Shown piece after piece: positions 35,984-43,547 of a stretch of 64,000 bases of DNA. The translations under genes were made by a program, and so were the position numbers. The notes under the pieces were generated by a model that was given only the letters and a program-made list of their open reading frames with translations, searched no databases and was not told the origin of the DNA. The stretch comes from Brachybacterium sp036311905 (lineage in GTDB: Bacteria > Actinomycetota > Actinomycetes > Actinomycetales > Dermabacteraceae), in contig NZ_JAZDCH010000025.1 in assembly GCF_036311905.1 (NCBI RefSeq), positions 62,001 to 126,000 of the forward strand. The letters are read 5' to 3'. Position 1 is the stretch's first letter; every line of letters starts with the position of its first letter.

Positions 35984-36086
35984 TACACTCTTTCCGCCGG
36001 TGCAAGGACGCACCCTCACGGATGCGAATCCCCTGGACCGGTGACCTATTCACTTCACAACGGATCGTCCGGCACGTACCTGCCGG
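35984..36086 (+). promoter_or_regulatory. Promoter box and structured leader of the ABC ATPase gene
   Basis: TACACT at 35984-35989 fits TANNNT. The roughly 105-base leader that follows has two small hairpins: GGTGC/GCACC (35999-36003 with 36010-36014) and CCGGCA/TGCCGG (36069-36074 with 36081-36086). The second ends just before the ribosome site AAGGAG. Whether the hairpins matter is unknown. Confidence 0.35.
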
Positions 36087-36101
36087 TGAAGGAGAAACAC
36101 C

Positions 36102-38051
36102 ATGGCAACAGTCACTTTCGACAACGCCTCCCGCATCTACCCGGGCCAGGAGCGCCCCGCGGTGGACAACCTCAACATCGAGATCGGTGACGGCGAGTTC
36201 CTCGTCCTCGTCGGCCCCTCAGGTTGCGGCAAGTCGACCTCGCTGCGCATGCTCGCGGGTCTCGAGGAGATCGACGCGGGTCGCATCCTGATCGGCGATC
36301 GCGACGTCACCGACGTCCCGCCGAAGGACCGCGACATCGCCATGGTGTTCCAGAACTACGCCCTGTACCCGCACATGACCGTCGCGGACAACATGGGCTT
36401 CGCCCTGAAGATCGCGGGCACCCCCAAGGCCGAGATCCGCAAGCGCGTCGAGGACGCCGCCGCGATCCTGGACCTCACCGAGTACCTCGACCGCAAGCCG
36501 AAGGCGCTCTCCGGTGGTCAGCGCCAGCGTGTGGCCATGGGTCGTGCGATCGTCCGCTCGCCCCAGGTGTTCCTCATGGACGAGCCGCTGTCCAACCTGG
36601 ACGCCAAGCTCCGCGTCTCGACCCGTACCCAGATCGCCTCCCTGCAGCGTCGACTCGGCGTCACCACCGTGTACGTGACCCACGACCAGACCGAGGCCAT
36701 GACCATGGGCGATCGCGTGGCGGTGCTCGACCGCGGCGTGCTCCAGCAGATCGACTCGCCCCGCCGCATGTACGACCACCCGAACAACGTGTTCGTGGCC
36801 GGCTTCATCGGCTCCCCGGCGATGAACCTCCTCGAGGAGTCCCTCACCGACCAGGGCGTCCACTTCGGCGGCGCCGTGCTGCCCGTGGATCGTGCGACCC
36901 TCTCGGGCACCGACCAGACCTCGGTCACCGTGGGCGTCCGCCCCGAGGACCTCGAGCTGGTCAGCGACGAGCAGGGCATAGCGGTCGAGGTCGACGTCGT
37001 CGAGGAGCTCGGCGCCGACGCGTTCATCTACGGGCGCCGCGCCGGCAGCGACGAGACGACCAAGCCGTTCATCGCGCGTGTCGACGGCCGTCGTCCCCCG
37101 GCCAAGGGCGAGACCGTCTACTTCCGTCCGAAGCAGGGCCACCTGCACCTGTTCGACGTGAAGTCCGGTCAGCGCCTGGGCGACCACCCCCTACCCCCCG
37201 CAGCAAAGGGGGCCCCGGTTTCGCCGGGACCCCCGTCGCCGTCTCCGCGGGAGGAGGGACATCTTCTCCTTCCGCGGGCTTCCGCGCGCACCCGTTGGCA
37301 GTTCGGGGGAGAATGGAGCAATGGCACCACTGGAGATCACTGCGTCCCGGGCGGATCCGGCACTCCTGGACCTGCCCTGGGAACGACCGCTCGAGGACTG
37401 GCCGGAGGAGATGCTCGCCGCGCTCCCCCGCGGCATCTCGCGCCACGTCGTGCGCTTCGTGCGGGTCTCGGGGCGCGTGCTCGCGCTCAAGGAGATCAAC
37501 CATCAGCTGGCACGGCGCGAGTACGACATGCTGCGCGTCCTGGGCCGGCTCGGGATCCCGTGCGTCGAGCCCTTCGCCGTCGTCTCGGGCCGCATCGACG
37601 CGAACGGGGACGCGCTCGACGCGGTGCTGATCACCCGGCACCTGCAGTTCTCCCTCCCCTACCGCTCCCTGTTCAGCCAGGTGTCGCAGCAGGAGACCGC
37701 GCACCGCCTGCTGGACGCCCTCGCCGTGCTGCTGGTGCGCCTGCACCTCGAGGGCTTCTACTGGGGCGACGTGTCGCTGTCCAACACCCTGTTCCGCCGC
37801 GACGCGGGGGCCTTCGCCGCCTTCATCGTCGACGTCGAGACGGGCACCCTCTACGAGAAGCTCAGCGACGGCCAGCGCCGCTACGACGTGGACCTCGCCC
37901 GCACCAACATCATCGGCGAGCTGATGGACCTCCAGGCCGGCGAGATGTTCGACCCCGAGGCGGATCCGGTCGAGGTGGGCGACGACCTGGTGCGTCGCTA
38001 CGAGTCCCTGTGGGATGCGCTGACCGCGCGGGAGCGCTTCGCGGCCGATGA
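36102..38051 (+). CDS. CUT1-family sugar ABC transporter ATPase (MsmK/UgpC type), stop codon missing at the family end
   Basis: Energises sugar importers. Residues 1-361 are a complete ATPase: Walker A GPSGCGKST, Q-loop VFQNYALYPHM, signature LSGGQRQR, Walker B FLMDEPLSNLD, H-loop VTHDQTE, then the TOBE/regulatory domain ending HLHLFDVKSGQRLGD at base 37184. Homologues stop there. Here the frame has no stop and continues to 38051, through a hairpin at 37208-37234 and across the DUF4032 gene in another frame. The extra 288 residues are Arg/Pro/Ala-rich and look like out-of-frame sequence. Either the stop was lost, or the sequence has an error near 37185. The ATG follows AAGGAG. Two importers in the window lack an ATPase and probably share this one. 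Confidence 0.85.
   Translation: MATVTFDNASRIYPGQERPAVDNLNIEIGDGEFLVLVGPSGCGKSTSLRMLAGLEEIDAGRILIGDRDVTDVPPKDRDIAMVFQNYALYPHMTVADNMGFALKIAGTPKAEIRKRVEDAAAILDLTEYLDRKPKALSGGQRQRVAMGRAIVRSPQVFLMDEPLSNLDAKLRVSTRTQIASLQRRLGVTTVYVTHDQTEAMTMGDRVAVLDRGVLQQIDSPRRMYDHPNNVFVAGFIGSPAMNLLEESLTDQGVHFGGAVLPVDRATLSGTDQTSVTVGVRPEDLELVSDEQGIAVEVDVVEELGADAFIYGRRAGSDETTKPFIARVDGRRPPAKGETVYFRPKQGHLHLFDVKSGQRLGDHPLPPAAKGAPVSPGPPSPSPREEGHLLLPRASARTRWQFGGEWSNGTTGDHCVPGGSGTPGPALGTTARGLAGGDARRAPPRHLAPRRALRAGLGARARAQGDQPSAGTARVRHAARPGPARDPVRRALRRRLGPHRRERGRARRGADHPAPAVLPPLPLPVQPGVAAGDRAPPAGRPRRAAGAPAPRGLLLGRRVAVQHPVPPRRGGLRRLHRRRRDGHPLREAQRRPAPLRRGPRPHQHHRRADGPPGRRDVRPRGGSGRGGRRPGASLRVPVGCADRAGALRGR
37208..37234 (+). 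terminator. Intrinsic terminator after the ABC ATPase
   Basis: GGGGGCCCCGG (37208-37218) pairs with CCGGGACCCCC (37224-37234) with one C-A mismatch and a TTTCG loop. It stands 24 bases after the expected end of the ATPase and before the DUF4032 gene, although the ATPase frame reads through it. Confidence 0.7.
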
Positions 38052-38562
38052 GCGCTGGCGTGTGTCGGCCCGCATCGAGCGGCTCAACGAGCTGGGCTTC
38101 GACGTGGGCGAGCTGGAGATCACCACCGACCTCGACGGCACCTCGCTGAGCATCCGCCCGAAGGTTGTCGATGCGGGTCATCACGCCCGGCGGCTCATGC
38201 GGCTGACCGGTATCGATGCCCAGGAGAACCAGGCCCGTCGGCTGCTCAACGACCTCGACCAGTACCGGGCCGCGACCGAGCAGCAGGCCGAGGAGGAGGA
38301 GTTCGTGGCCCATGAGTGGCTGCAGCGCCAGTACGAGCCGGTGGTGCGGGCGATCCCCCGCTCGATGCGCTCGAAGCTGCAGCCGCCGGAGTTCTTCCAC
38401 GAGGTCCTCGAGCACAAGTGGTTCCTCTCCGAGGAGGCGGGGCACGACGTCAGCCTCGACGACACGGTGCGGCACTACATCCTCAACGTGCTCATCCATC
38501 GGCCCGACGAGAAGTCGCTCATGACCACCGAGACGTCGGCCCTGCCGATCTTCGAGGGCTGA
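37321..38562 (+). CDS. DUF4032 protein with a kinase-like fold
   Basis: A 413-residue cytoplasmic protein. The N-terminal half resembles lipopolysaccharide/small-molecule kinases: LALKEINHQLARREYDML (possible ATP Lys and helix-C Glu), LEGFYWGDVSLSNTLF (catalytic-loop-like GDxxxxN) and FIVDVETG (metal-loop-like DxE). The C-terminal half is DUF4032 proper. It is widespread in actinomycetes, but no substrate is known. GGGGAG and a GAGAAT box lie just upstream of the ATG, so translation may be leadered or leaderless. The membrane-protein gene follows after ten bases. Confidence 0.85.
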   Translation: MAPLEITASRADPALLDLPWERPLEDWPEEMLAALPRGISRHVVRFVRVSGRVLALKEINHQLARREYDMLRVLGRLGIPCVEPFAVVSGRIDANGDALDAVLITRHLQFSLPYRSLFSQVSQQETAHRLLDALAVLLVRLHLEGFYWGDVSLSNTLFRRDAGAFAAFIVDVETGTLYEKLSDGQRRYDVDLARTNIIGELMDLQAGEMFDPEADPVEVGDDLVRRYESLWDALTARERFAADERWRVSARIERLNELGFDVGELEITTDLDGTSLSIRPKVVDAGHHARRLMRLTGIDAQENQARRLLNDLDQYRAATEQQAEEEEFVAHEWLQRQYEPVVRAIPRSMRSKLQPPEFFHEVLEHKWFLSEEAGHDVSLDDTVRHYILNVLIHRPDEKSLMTTETSALPIFEG

Positions 38563-38572
38563 GCGTGGCCCG

Positions 38573-39310
38573 ATGGCGTCACCCACCGGGCCCCGCCCGC
38601 TCGCGAACCTGTCCCTGAGCGATCAGCTCCGGGTGGATCGCCTCCCCCAGCGGATCGGCCTGATGATGGTGGGCCTGACCGGCTTCGGGCTCTCCCTCGC
38701 GCTGCTCCTCGAGGCGGGCGTCGGCGCGGCCCCCTGGGACGTGCTGCACACCGCGCTCGCGGGACTGCTGGGCACGAGCGTCGGCGTCATGAGCATCGCT
38801 GTGAGCTTCATGCTGCTGCTCGCCTGGATCCCCCTGCGGGAGCAGGTCGGGATCGGCACTGTCTCCAACGCGATCTGGGTGGGAGCCAGCATCGACCTCG
38901 GCCTGTGGCTGCTGCCGAGCGTCTCGGGCCCGGTCGCGGGGATCGGCATGATGCTGCTGGGCGTGCTGCTCAATGGGATCTTCGCCGCGATGTACATCGG
39001 GGCGCAGCTCGGGCCGGGGGCCCGGGACGGCCTCATGACGGGTCTCAGCCGGAGGCTGGGGCGACCCGTCGGTCCGGTGCGGATCGTGCTCGAGATCGCC
39101 GTGCTGCTCACCGGCTGGGCCCTCGGCGGTCCGCTCGGCGTGGGGACGGTGGTCTACGCCCTGGGCCTGGGGCCGGTGATCCAGGCGACGCTCCCCTGGG
39201 TGACGATCCCGGTGCGCACCGTCGGCGGGCGGCCGGTCGGCCCGGCCGCGGGCCCGAGCCGTGACGACGAGGACGGCGCCGGGGAGGATCCCCCGGCGCT
39301 GCCCGCCTGA
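38573..39310 (+). CDS. YczE/YyaS-family membrane protein
   Basis: A 245-residue integral membrane protein with five predicted helices (starting IGLMMVGLTGFGLSLALLLE). The family marks GVGAAPWDVLHTAL and GPGARDGLMTGLSRR are present. A disordered acidic tail follows the last helix. YczE-like proteins have been linked to secondary-metabolite assembly in Bacillus, but in general their role is unknown. Probably co-transcribed with DUF4032. Confidence 0.85.
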   Translation: MASPTGPRPLANLSLSDQLRVDRLPQRIGLMMVGLTGFGLSLALLLEAGVGAAPWDVLHTALAGLLGTSVGVMSIAVSFMLLLAWIPLREQVGIGTVSNAIWVGASIDLGLWLLPSVSGPVAGIGMMLLGVLLNGIFAAMYIGAQLGPGARDGLMTGLSRRLGRPVGPVRIVLEIAVLLTGWALGGPLGVGTVVYALGLGPVIQATLPWVTIPVRTVGGRPVGPAAGPSRDDEDGAGEDPPALPA

Positions 39311-39339
39311 GACGGAGACGCGGTGCTGCCCGCCCGAGC

Positions 39340-40293
39340 TCAGGCGCGTCCCTTCTCCGCGCGCACCCCCGAGATCTCGTAGAGCGCGATCGCGGCGGCC
39401 ACCGAGGCGTTGAGCGACTCGGTGCGGCCGCTCATGGGGATCGACACCACCTGGTCGCAGGTCTCTCGCGCCAGTCGCGAGATGCCCTTGCCCTCGGCGC
39501 CGACGACGAGCGCCGCCGGCTGGGTGCCGAGGCTCAGCTCGCGCGAGGTGACGTCGCCGTCGGCATCCAGGCCCAGAACGAACACGCCGCGCTCCTTGAG
39601 CTCGACGAGCGCCCGGTTGAGGTTGGTCACCTGGGCGACGCGGACCCGGCCGGCCGCGCCCGCGGCGACCTTCCACACGCTCGCGGTCATCGAGACGCTG
39701 CGGCGCTCGGGCAGGATCACGCCGTGCGCGCCGAAGGCGTCGGCCGAGCGGAGGATCGCGCCGAGGTTGCGCGGATCGGTGATGCCGTCGAGGGCCACCA
39801 GCAGCGGCGGCTCGAAGGCGTCGGAGGCGATCTGCAGCAGGTCGTCGAGGCTCGCGTACTCGTACGGCGGGATGGTGAGGGCCACGCCCTGATGCACCGC
39901 GTGGTCGGTGAGGCGGTCCAGGTCGGTGCGGGAGGCCTCCGCGATGGGCAGGCCGCGCGCGGTCGCCAGGCGCATGATCTCGCGCACGCGCTCGTCGACC
40001 TCGAGGCGCTGCATCATGGTCAGCTGGGTCGCGGGGACGTTCTCGGAGAGGGCCTCGAGCACCGCGTTGCGGCCGGCGACCTGATCGCTGCCGGGGACCT
40101 TGCGGGCGTTCTTGCCGCCCCGGCCGGCGCCGCCCTTGGCGGGTGCCTTGTAGGCCTTGTGGTAGGGCCGGTCCTCGGCCTTGGGGGTCGGGCCCTTCCC
40201 CTCGAGGGCGCGACGGCGCACGCCGCCGGAGCCGACGGTCGCGCCCTTCTTGCTGTGGCGCATGGCGCCACGGCGCGAGCTGTTTCCTGCCAT
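39340..40293 (-). CDS. rlmB: 23S rRNA (guanosine-2'-O-)-methyltransferase, TrmH/SpoU family
   Basis: SPOUT-fold methyltransferase of 317 residues. A basic Lys/Gly-rich extension (about 1-70) is followed by the small substrate-binding domain (VAGRNAVLEALSE) and the knotted catalytic domain: DGITDPRNLGAILRSADAFGAHGVILP, VVGAEGKGISRL and IPMSGRTESLNASVAAAIALYE. It methylates a ribose in 23S rRNA, G2251 in E. coli. The start at 40293 follows GGAG. It is 13 bases after cysS, the usual cysS-rlmB pair. Confidence 0.94.
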   Translation of the reverse strand: MAGNSSRRGAMRHSKKGATVGSGGVRRRALEGKGPTPKAEDRPYHKAYKAPAKGGAGRGGKNARKVPGSDQVAGRNAVLEALSENVPATQLTMMQRLEVDERVREIMRLATARGLPIAEASRTDLDRLTDHAVHQGVALTIPPYEYASLDDLLQIASDAFEPPLLVALDGITDPRNLGAILRSADAFGAHGVILPERRSVSMTASVWKVAAGAAGRVRVAQVTNLNRALVELKERGVFVLGLDADGDVTSRELSLGTQPAALVVGAEGKGISRLARETCDQVVSIPMSGRTESLNASVAAAIALYEISGVRAEKGRA

Positions 40294-40306
40294 GGGGTGA
40301 TTCTCC

Positions 40307-41746
40307 TCAGTGGGTGGTCTCGAGAGTCCAGCGGGCGCCGCCCTGACCGTCCTCGATGCGGATCCCCGCGGCGACCAGCGCATCGCGGAGGGCATCGGCG
40401 CGGGCCCAGTCCTTCGCGGCGCGGGCCTGTTCGCGGGCGGCGAGCTGGGTGGTGACGAGGGCGTCGAGCGCGGCGTGCTCGGCGCCGGAGGCCCCCGCGG
40501 CCGCGGCCCAGCGGGCCCCGAGCGGGTCCAGCCCCAGCACGTCGAGCATCGCACGCAGCCGGCCGAGGCCCGCGGCGACGGGGCCCTCGGCCCATCCCTC
40601 GGAGAGCAGCGTGTTCAGGGCGGACTGCTCCCGGTGGATCACCGCGAGCGCCTCGGGGACCGCGAGGTCGTCGTCCATCGCGGCCACGAAAGCGGCCGGG
40701 AGCTCGACCTCCGCGAGCGGGGCGTCGACGGCGGCCAGGGGGTGCCCGGCCAGCAGCTCGGCGGCACGGCGGGCGGTCTGCGTGAACCGCTCCCACACCA
40801 CCTCCGCTTCGGCCATCGCGCGGGCGTTGTACTCGACGGTCGCCCGGTAGTGCCCGCTGACCAGCGCCAGGCGCACAGCGGGGGTGGGGTGGTCGGCGAG
40901 GGCGCGGGCGGCGGTGACGAAGTTGTCGAGGCTCTTGCCCATCTTCAGCCCGTCCACGGTGAGCACGCCCGAGTGCATCCAGCGCTGGGCGAAGCCGTAG
41001 CCCGCGGCGCGCGACTGGGCCTGCTCGTTCTCGTGGTGGGGGAAGCGCAGGTCGAGACCGCCCGCGTGGATGTCGAAGGTCTCCCCGAGGTACTTGCGGC
41101 TCATGGCGGAGCACTCGAGGTGCCAGCCGGGTCGGCCGCGTCCGAAGGGGGTGTCCCACGAGGCGGTCTCGGGCTCGGTGGCCTTCGCGGCCTTCCAGAG
41201 GGCGAAGTCGCGCCGGTCGCGCTTGCCGGGCTCCATCTCCTCGCCGGCGTCCTGCATGTCCTCGAGGGACTGACGGGTCAGCGCGCCGTAGTCCGCGAAG
41301 GAGGCGACGTCGAAGTAGACCGAGCCTTCCCCGTCGGCGTAGGCGTGGCCCCGTTCGATGAGGCGCTGCATCAGCTCGATCATCTCCGGGACGTGCCCGG
41401 TCGCGCGCGGCTCGTAGGTGGGGCGACGGTTGCCGATGCGGTCCAGCACGTCCTGGAACTCGCGCTCGAAACGCAGCGACCACGCCCACCAGGACGTGTC
41501 GGCCTCCGCCGACTTCGCGAGGATCTTGTCCTCGATGTCGGTGACGTTGCGGACGTGCGTGACCGCGTACCCGCTGCGCTCGAGCCAGCGCACCAGCACG
41601 TCGAAGGCGAGGAAGGTGCGCAGGTGGCCGAGGTGCGGGGCGCCCTGCGTGGTGGGACCGCAGACATACAGCGACACCGCCCCCTCGCACACCGGGGTGA
41701 ACGGTGCAGTGGTGCGGGTGGCGGTGTCGTGCAGATGGAGAGTCAC
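40307..41746 (-). CDS. cysS: Cysteine--tRNA ligase
   Basis: Class I synthetase that charges tRNA-Cys, 479 residues from the GTG at 41746. Zinc and HIGH region: YVCGPTTQGAPHLGHLRTFLAFD. The KMSKS loop reads KMGKS (residues 268-272). The C-terminal DALR domain is intact. The start gives VTLHLHDTATR, as in other CysRS; no ribosome site is present, but TACCCT lies seven bases upstream. A GTG at 41779 overlapping the holin-like gene stop (GTGA) would add 11 residues and is the alternative. Confidence 0.94.
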   Translation of the reverse strand: MTLHLHDTATRTTAPFTPVCEGAVSLYVCGPTTQGAPHLGHLRTFLAFDVLVRWLERSGYAVTHVRNVTDIEDKILAKSAEADTSWWAWSLRFEREFQDVLDRIGNRRPTYEPRATGHVPEMIELMQRLIERGHAYADGEGSVYFDVASFADYGALTRQSLEDMQDAGEEMEPGKRDRRDFALWKAAKATEPETASWDTPFGRGRPGWHLECSAMSRKYLGETFDIHAGGLDLRFPHHENEQAQSRAAGYGFAQRWMHSGVLTVDGLKMGKSLDNFVTAARALADHPTPAVRLALVSGHYRATVEYNARAMAEAEVVWERFTQTARRAAELLAGHPLAAVDAPLAEVELPAAFVAAMDDDLAVPEALAVIHREQSALNTLLSEGWAEGPVAAGLGRLRAMLDVLGLDPLGARWAAAAGASGAEHAALDALVTTQLAAREQARAAKDWARADALRDALVAAGIRIEDGQGGARWTLETTH

Positions 41747-41753
41747 AGGGACC

Positions 41754-41759
41754 AGGGTA
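41754..41759 (-). promoter_or_regulatory. -10 box of a leaderless cysS transcript
   Basis: Minus-strand TACCCT (41759-41754) ends seven bases before the GTG at 41746. It would allow cysS-rlmB to be transcribed without the holin-like gene. Confidence 0.4.
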
Positions 41760-41775
41760 CTGCCCTGGTGGGGGC

Positions 41776-42258
41776 TCACTCGGAGCGCGCGCTGACCTGC
41801 TTGCCGTAGAGCTCCTCGAAGGTGTCGTCGTAGGACACCGCCGCGGTGCGGCGCTTGCCCTGGACGGCCTGGACCGCGGACTGCGCGGTCTCGATCGTGG
41901 TCTCAGGGGCCCTCAGCCGCTTCACGACGAGGAACGCGATGAGGCCGGCGATCGCGCCGAGGAGGATGAACACGCCCGCGACGATCAGGTAGGCGCCCCA
42001 GGCGGGGATTCCGGCGGCCTCGAGCCCGCTCGCCGCGGCGAACAGCAGCATCACCCACGCCGAGAGCAGCAGGAAGAGCAGCACCGCGGCGCAGGCGGCG
42101 ATGATGCCGACCTTGATGCCGAGAGCGGTGAGCTCCTTCTTCGCGATGTCGATCTCGTGGTGGACGACGCCGAGGGCCTCGTCGCGGATGGACTGGACGA
42201 GCTCGCCGATGGACCGCTGGGTGGGCGGCGTGCTCGGGTCGTTCGTGGTGTTGATCAT
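41776..42258 (-). CDS. Phage-holin-family-like (Holin-X) membrane protein
   Basis: A 160-residue protein: an amphipathic N-terminal segment (SIGELVQSIRDEALGVVHHEIDIAKKEL), two transmembrane helices (about 49-75 and 85-112) and a short cytoplasmic tail with a conserved SYDDTFEELYG-like end. This is the chromosomal actinobacterial holin-X superfamily. Nothing phage-like surrounds it, so the name reflects the family and not a lytic role. Lies just upstream of cysS. Confidence 0.8.
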   Translation of the reverse strand: MINTTNDPSTPPTQRSIGELVQSIRDEALGVVHHEIDIAKKELTALGIKVGIIAACAAVLLFLLLSAWVMLLFAAASGLEAAGIPAWGAYLIVAGVFILLGAIAGLIAFLVVKRLRAPETTIETAQSAVQAVQGKRRTAAVSYDDTFEELYGKQVSARSE

Positions 42259-42343
42259 GGTCGGAGCCTATCGCAGGGATGAGCAGGTGACGGGAACGCC
42301 TCGGGCGCCGACGAACGGGCCGGGGCGCGCGGCCGCTGGCGGG

Positions 42344-43450
42344 TCAGTCGACGGAGATGCGCTTCCGCTGCGTGGACTCGGGACGGGGGCCGGCCGAGGT
42401 CGAGCGGCGCACCACCACAGAGGGGGCGACCGCGAGATCGCGGGGGGCGACCTCGTGGCCGGAGACGCGCTCGACGAGGAACTGCGCGGCGATCGCGCCG
42501 AGCCGGTCGGAGTTGGGATCGACGCTGGTGAGCTGCGAGATCCCGGAGTCGGCGAGGGAGGTGTTGCCGTAGCCGGCGACCGCCAGCTGATCCGGCACCG
42601 AGTAGCCGGCGTCGCGCGCGGCGGAGAGGACGCCGAGGGCGGTCACGTCGTTCGCGCAGGTGACGGCCGTGGGGACGCGGCTGCCGCGCAGCAGCATCGA
42701 GCCGGCGGTCTGCCCCACCTGCTCCGTGAAGTCGCCCGGCTCCACGCGGGCGGTGTCCTCGAGGCCGTGGCGGGCCATCGCCTTGCGGAAGGCGTCGGCG
42801 CGCTCGCGGGCCACGGCCGCGCCGACCCCGCCGACGTGGGCGATCTCGCGATGCCCGAGGCCCACCAGGTGATCGACCAGCAGCCCCTGCCCGACCTCGT
42901 CGTCGATGCGGACCGTGTCGAAGCGCCCCACGAACTCCTGGGAGCAGCCAATGCCGACGAAGGGGCGGTCCCCGGTCGCGGCGAGCACGCCGTCCATGTC
43001 CGCGAGGTCCGAGATCATCAGGAAGCCGTCGACGCCGAGGCTCACGAGCGACTCGATCGCCTCGGTGTCCGCGGCGATCGGGTACTCGGGGAGCCGACGC
43101 CGGGTGGGGACGACCACGGCCGAGCGGCCGGTCGCGGCGAGCTCGATGCGGATCGCGCGCACGAGATCGGAGATCCAGGTATTGCGCATGGTGTTGACGA
43201 GCACCGCGACGACGCCGCGGTGGTCGTCCGCGTCGCTGAGCTCCTCGAGCGGGAAGCGGAGCCGCTCGGCGGCCTCGCGCACGCGCCGGGCCATGACCGG
43301 CTTGATCTCGTCCGAGCCGCGCAGGGCGCGCAGTGCCACGGCGCTCGAGATGCCGACCGAGTCCGCGACGTCGCGGAGGGTCGCGCGGGAGCCGGCCGGC
43401 TCGGCGGAAGACTGGGGCTCGTCGGCGGAGGTGCTGTCCTGGGTGCTCAT
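42344..43450 (-). CDS. LacI-family transcriptional regulator
   Basis: A 368-residue repressor. The helix-turn-helix and hinge lie at about residues 22-75 (TLRDVADSVGISSAVALRALRG), later than usual because of a Ser/Glu-rich N-terminal extension. A periplasmic-binding-protein-like sugar domain follows (VAVLVNTMRNTW, GVDGFLMIS, VAGYGNTSLA). The second helix has SSAVALRAL where most members have VSRAL. It stands alone, divergent from the two-component system, so its targets are unknown; orphan regulation of a sugar importer in the window is possible. Confidence 0.9.
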   Translation of the reverse strand: MSTQDSTSADEPQSSAEPAGSRATLRDVADSVGISSAVALRALRGSDEIKPVMARRVREAAERLRFPLEELSDADDHRGVVAVLVNTMRNTWISDLVRAIRIELAATGRSAVVVPTRRRLPEYPIAADTEAIESLVSLGVDGFLMISDLADMDGVLAATGDRPFVGIGCSQEFVGRFDTVRIDDEVGQGLLVDHLVGLGHREIAHVGGVGAAVARERADAFRKAMARHGLEDTARVEPGDFTEQVGQTAGSMLLRGSRVPTAVTCANDVTALGVLSAARDAGYSVPDQLAVAGYGNTSLADSGISQLTSVDPNSDRLGAIAAQFLVERVSGHEVAPRDLAVAPSVVVRRSTSAGPRPESTQRKRISVD

Positions 43451-43534
43451 GGGTCCATTGAACCGCATCCCTGCGGGGGATATCCCCCGGCGGAACGGCG
43501 GGCGCTCCCGGTGGGTCGGCGCCCCGCCCGGCCA

Positions 43535-43540
43535 TACTGT
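43535..43540 (+). promoter_or_regulatory. -10 box of a leaderless histidine-kinase transcript
   Basis: TACTGT ends seven bases before the ATG at 43548, which has no ribosome site. It drives the kinase-regulator-DUF4097 operon away from the LacI gene. Confidence 0.4.
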
Positions 43541-43547
43541 CGATGCC

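Noticed and set aside
37185..38051. C-terminal 288 residues of the extended ABC ATPase frame as a real extra domain
   Set aside because: The composition is that of the shifted frame of DUF4032, and a terminator hairpin lies at its beginning. It is treated as read-through, not a fusion protein.
41776..42258. Prophage remnant, because of the holin-family protein
   Set aside because: No other phage gene, integrase or attachment site is nearby. The family is chromosomal in actinomycetes and sits in a conserved place near cysS.
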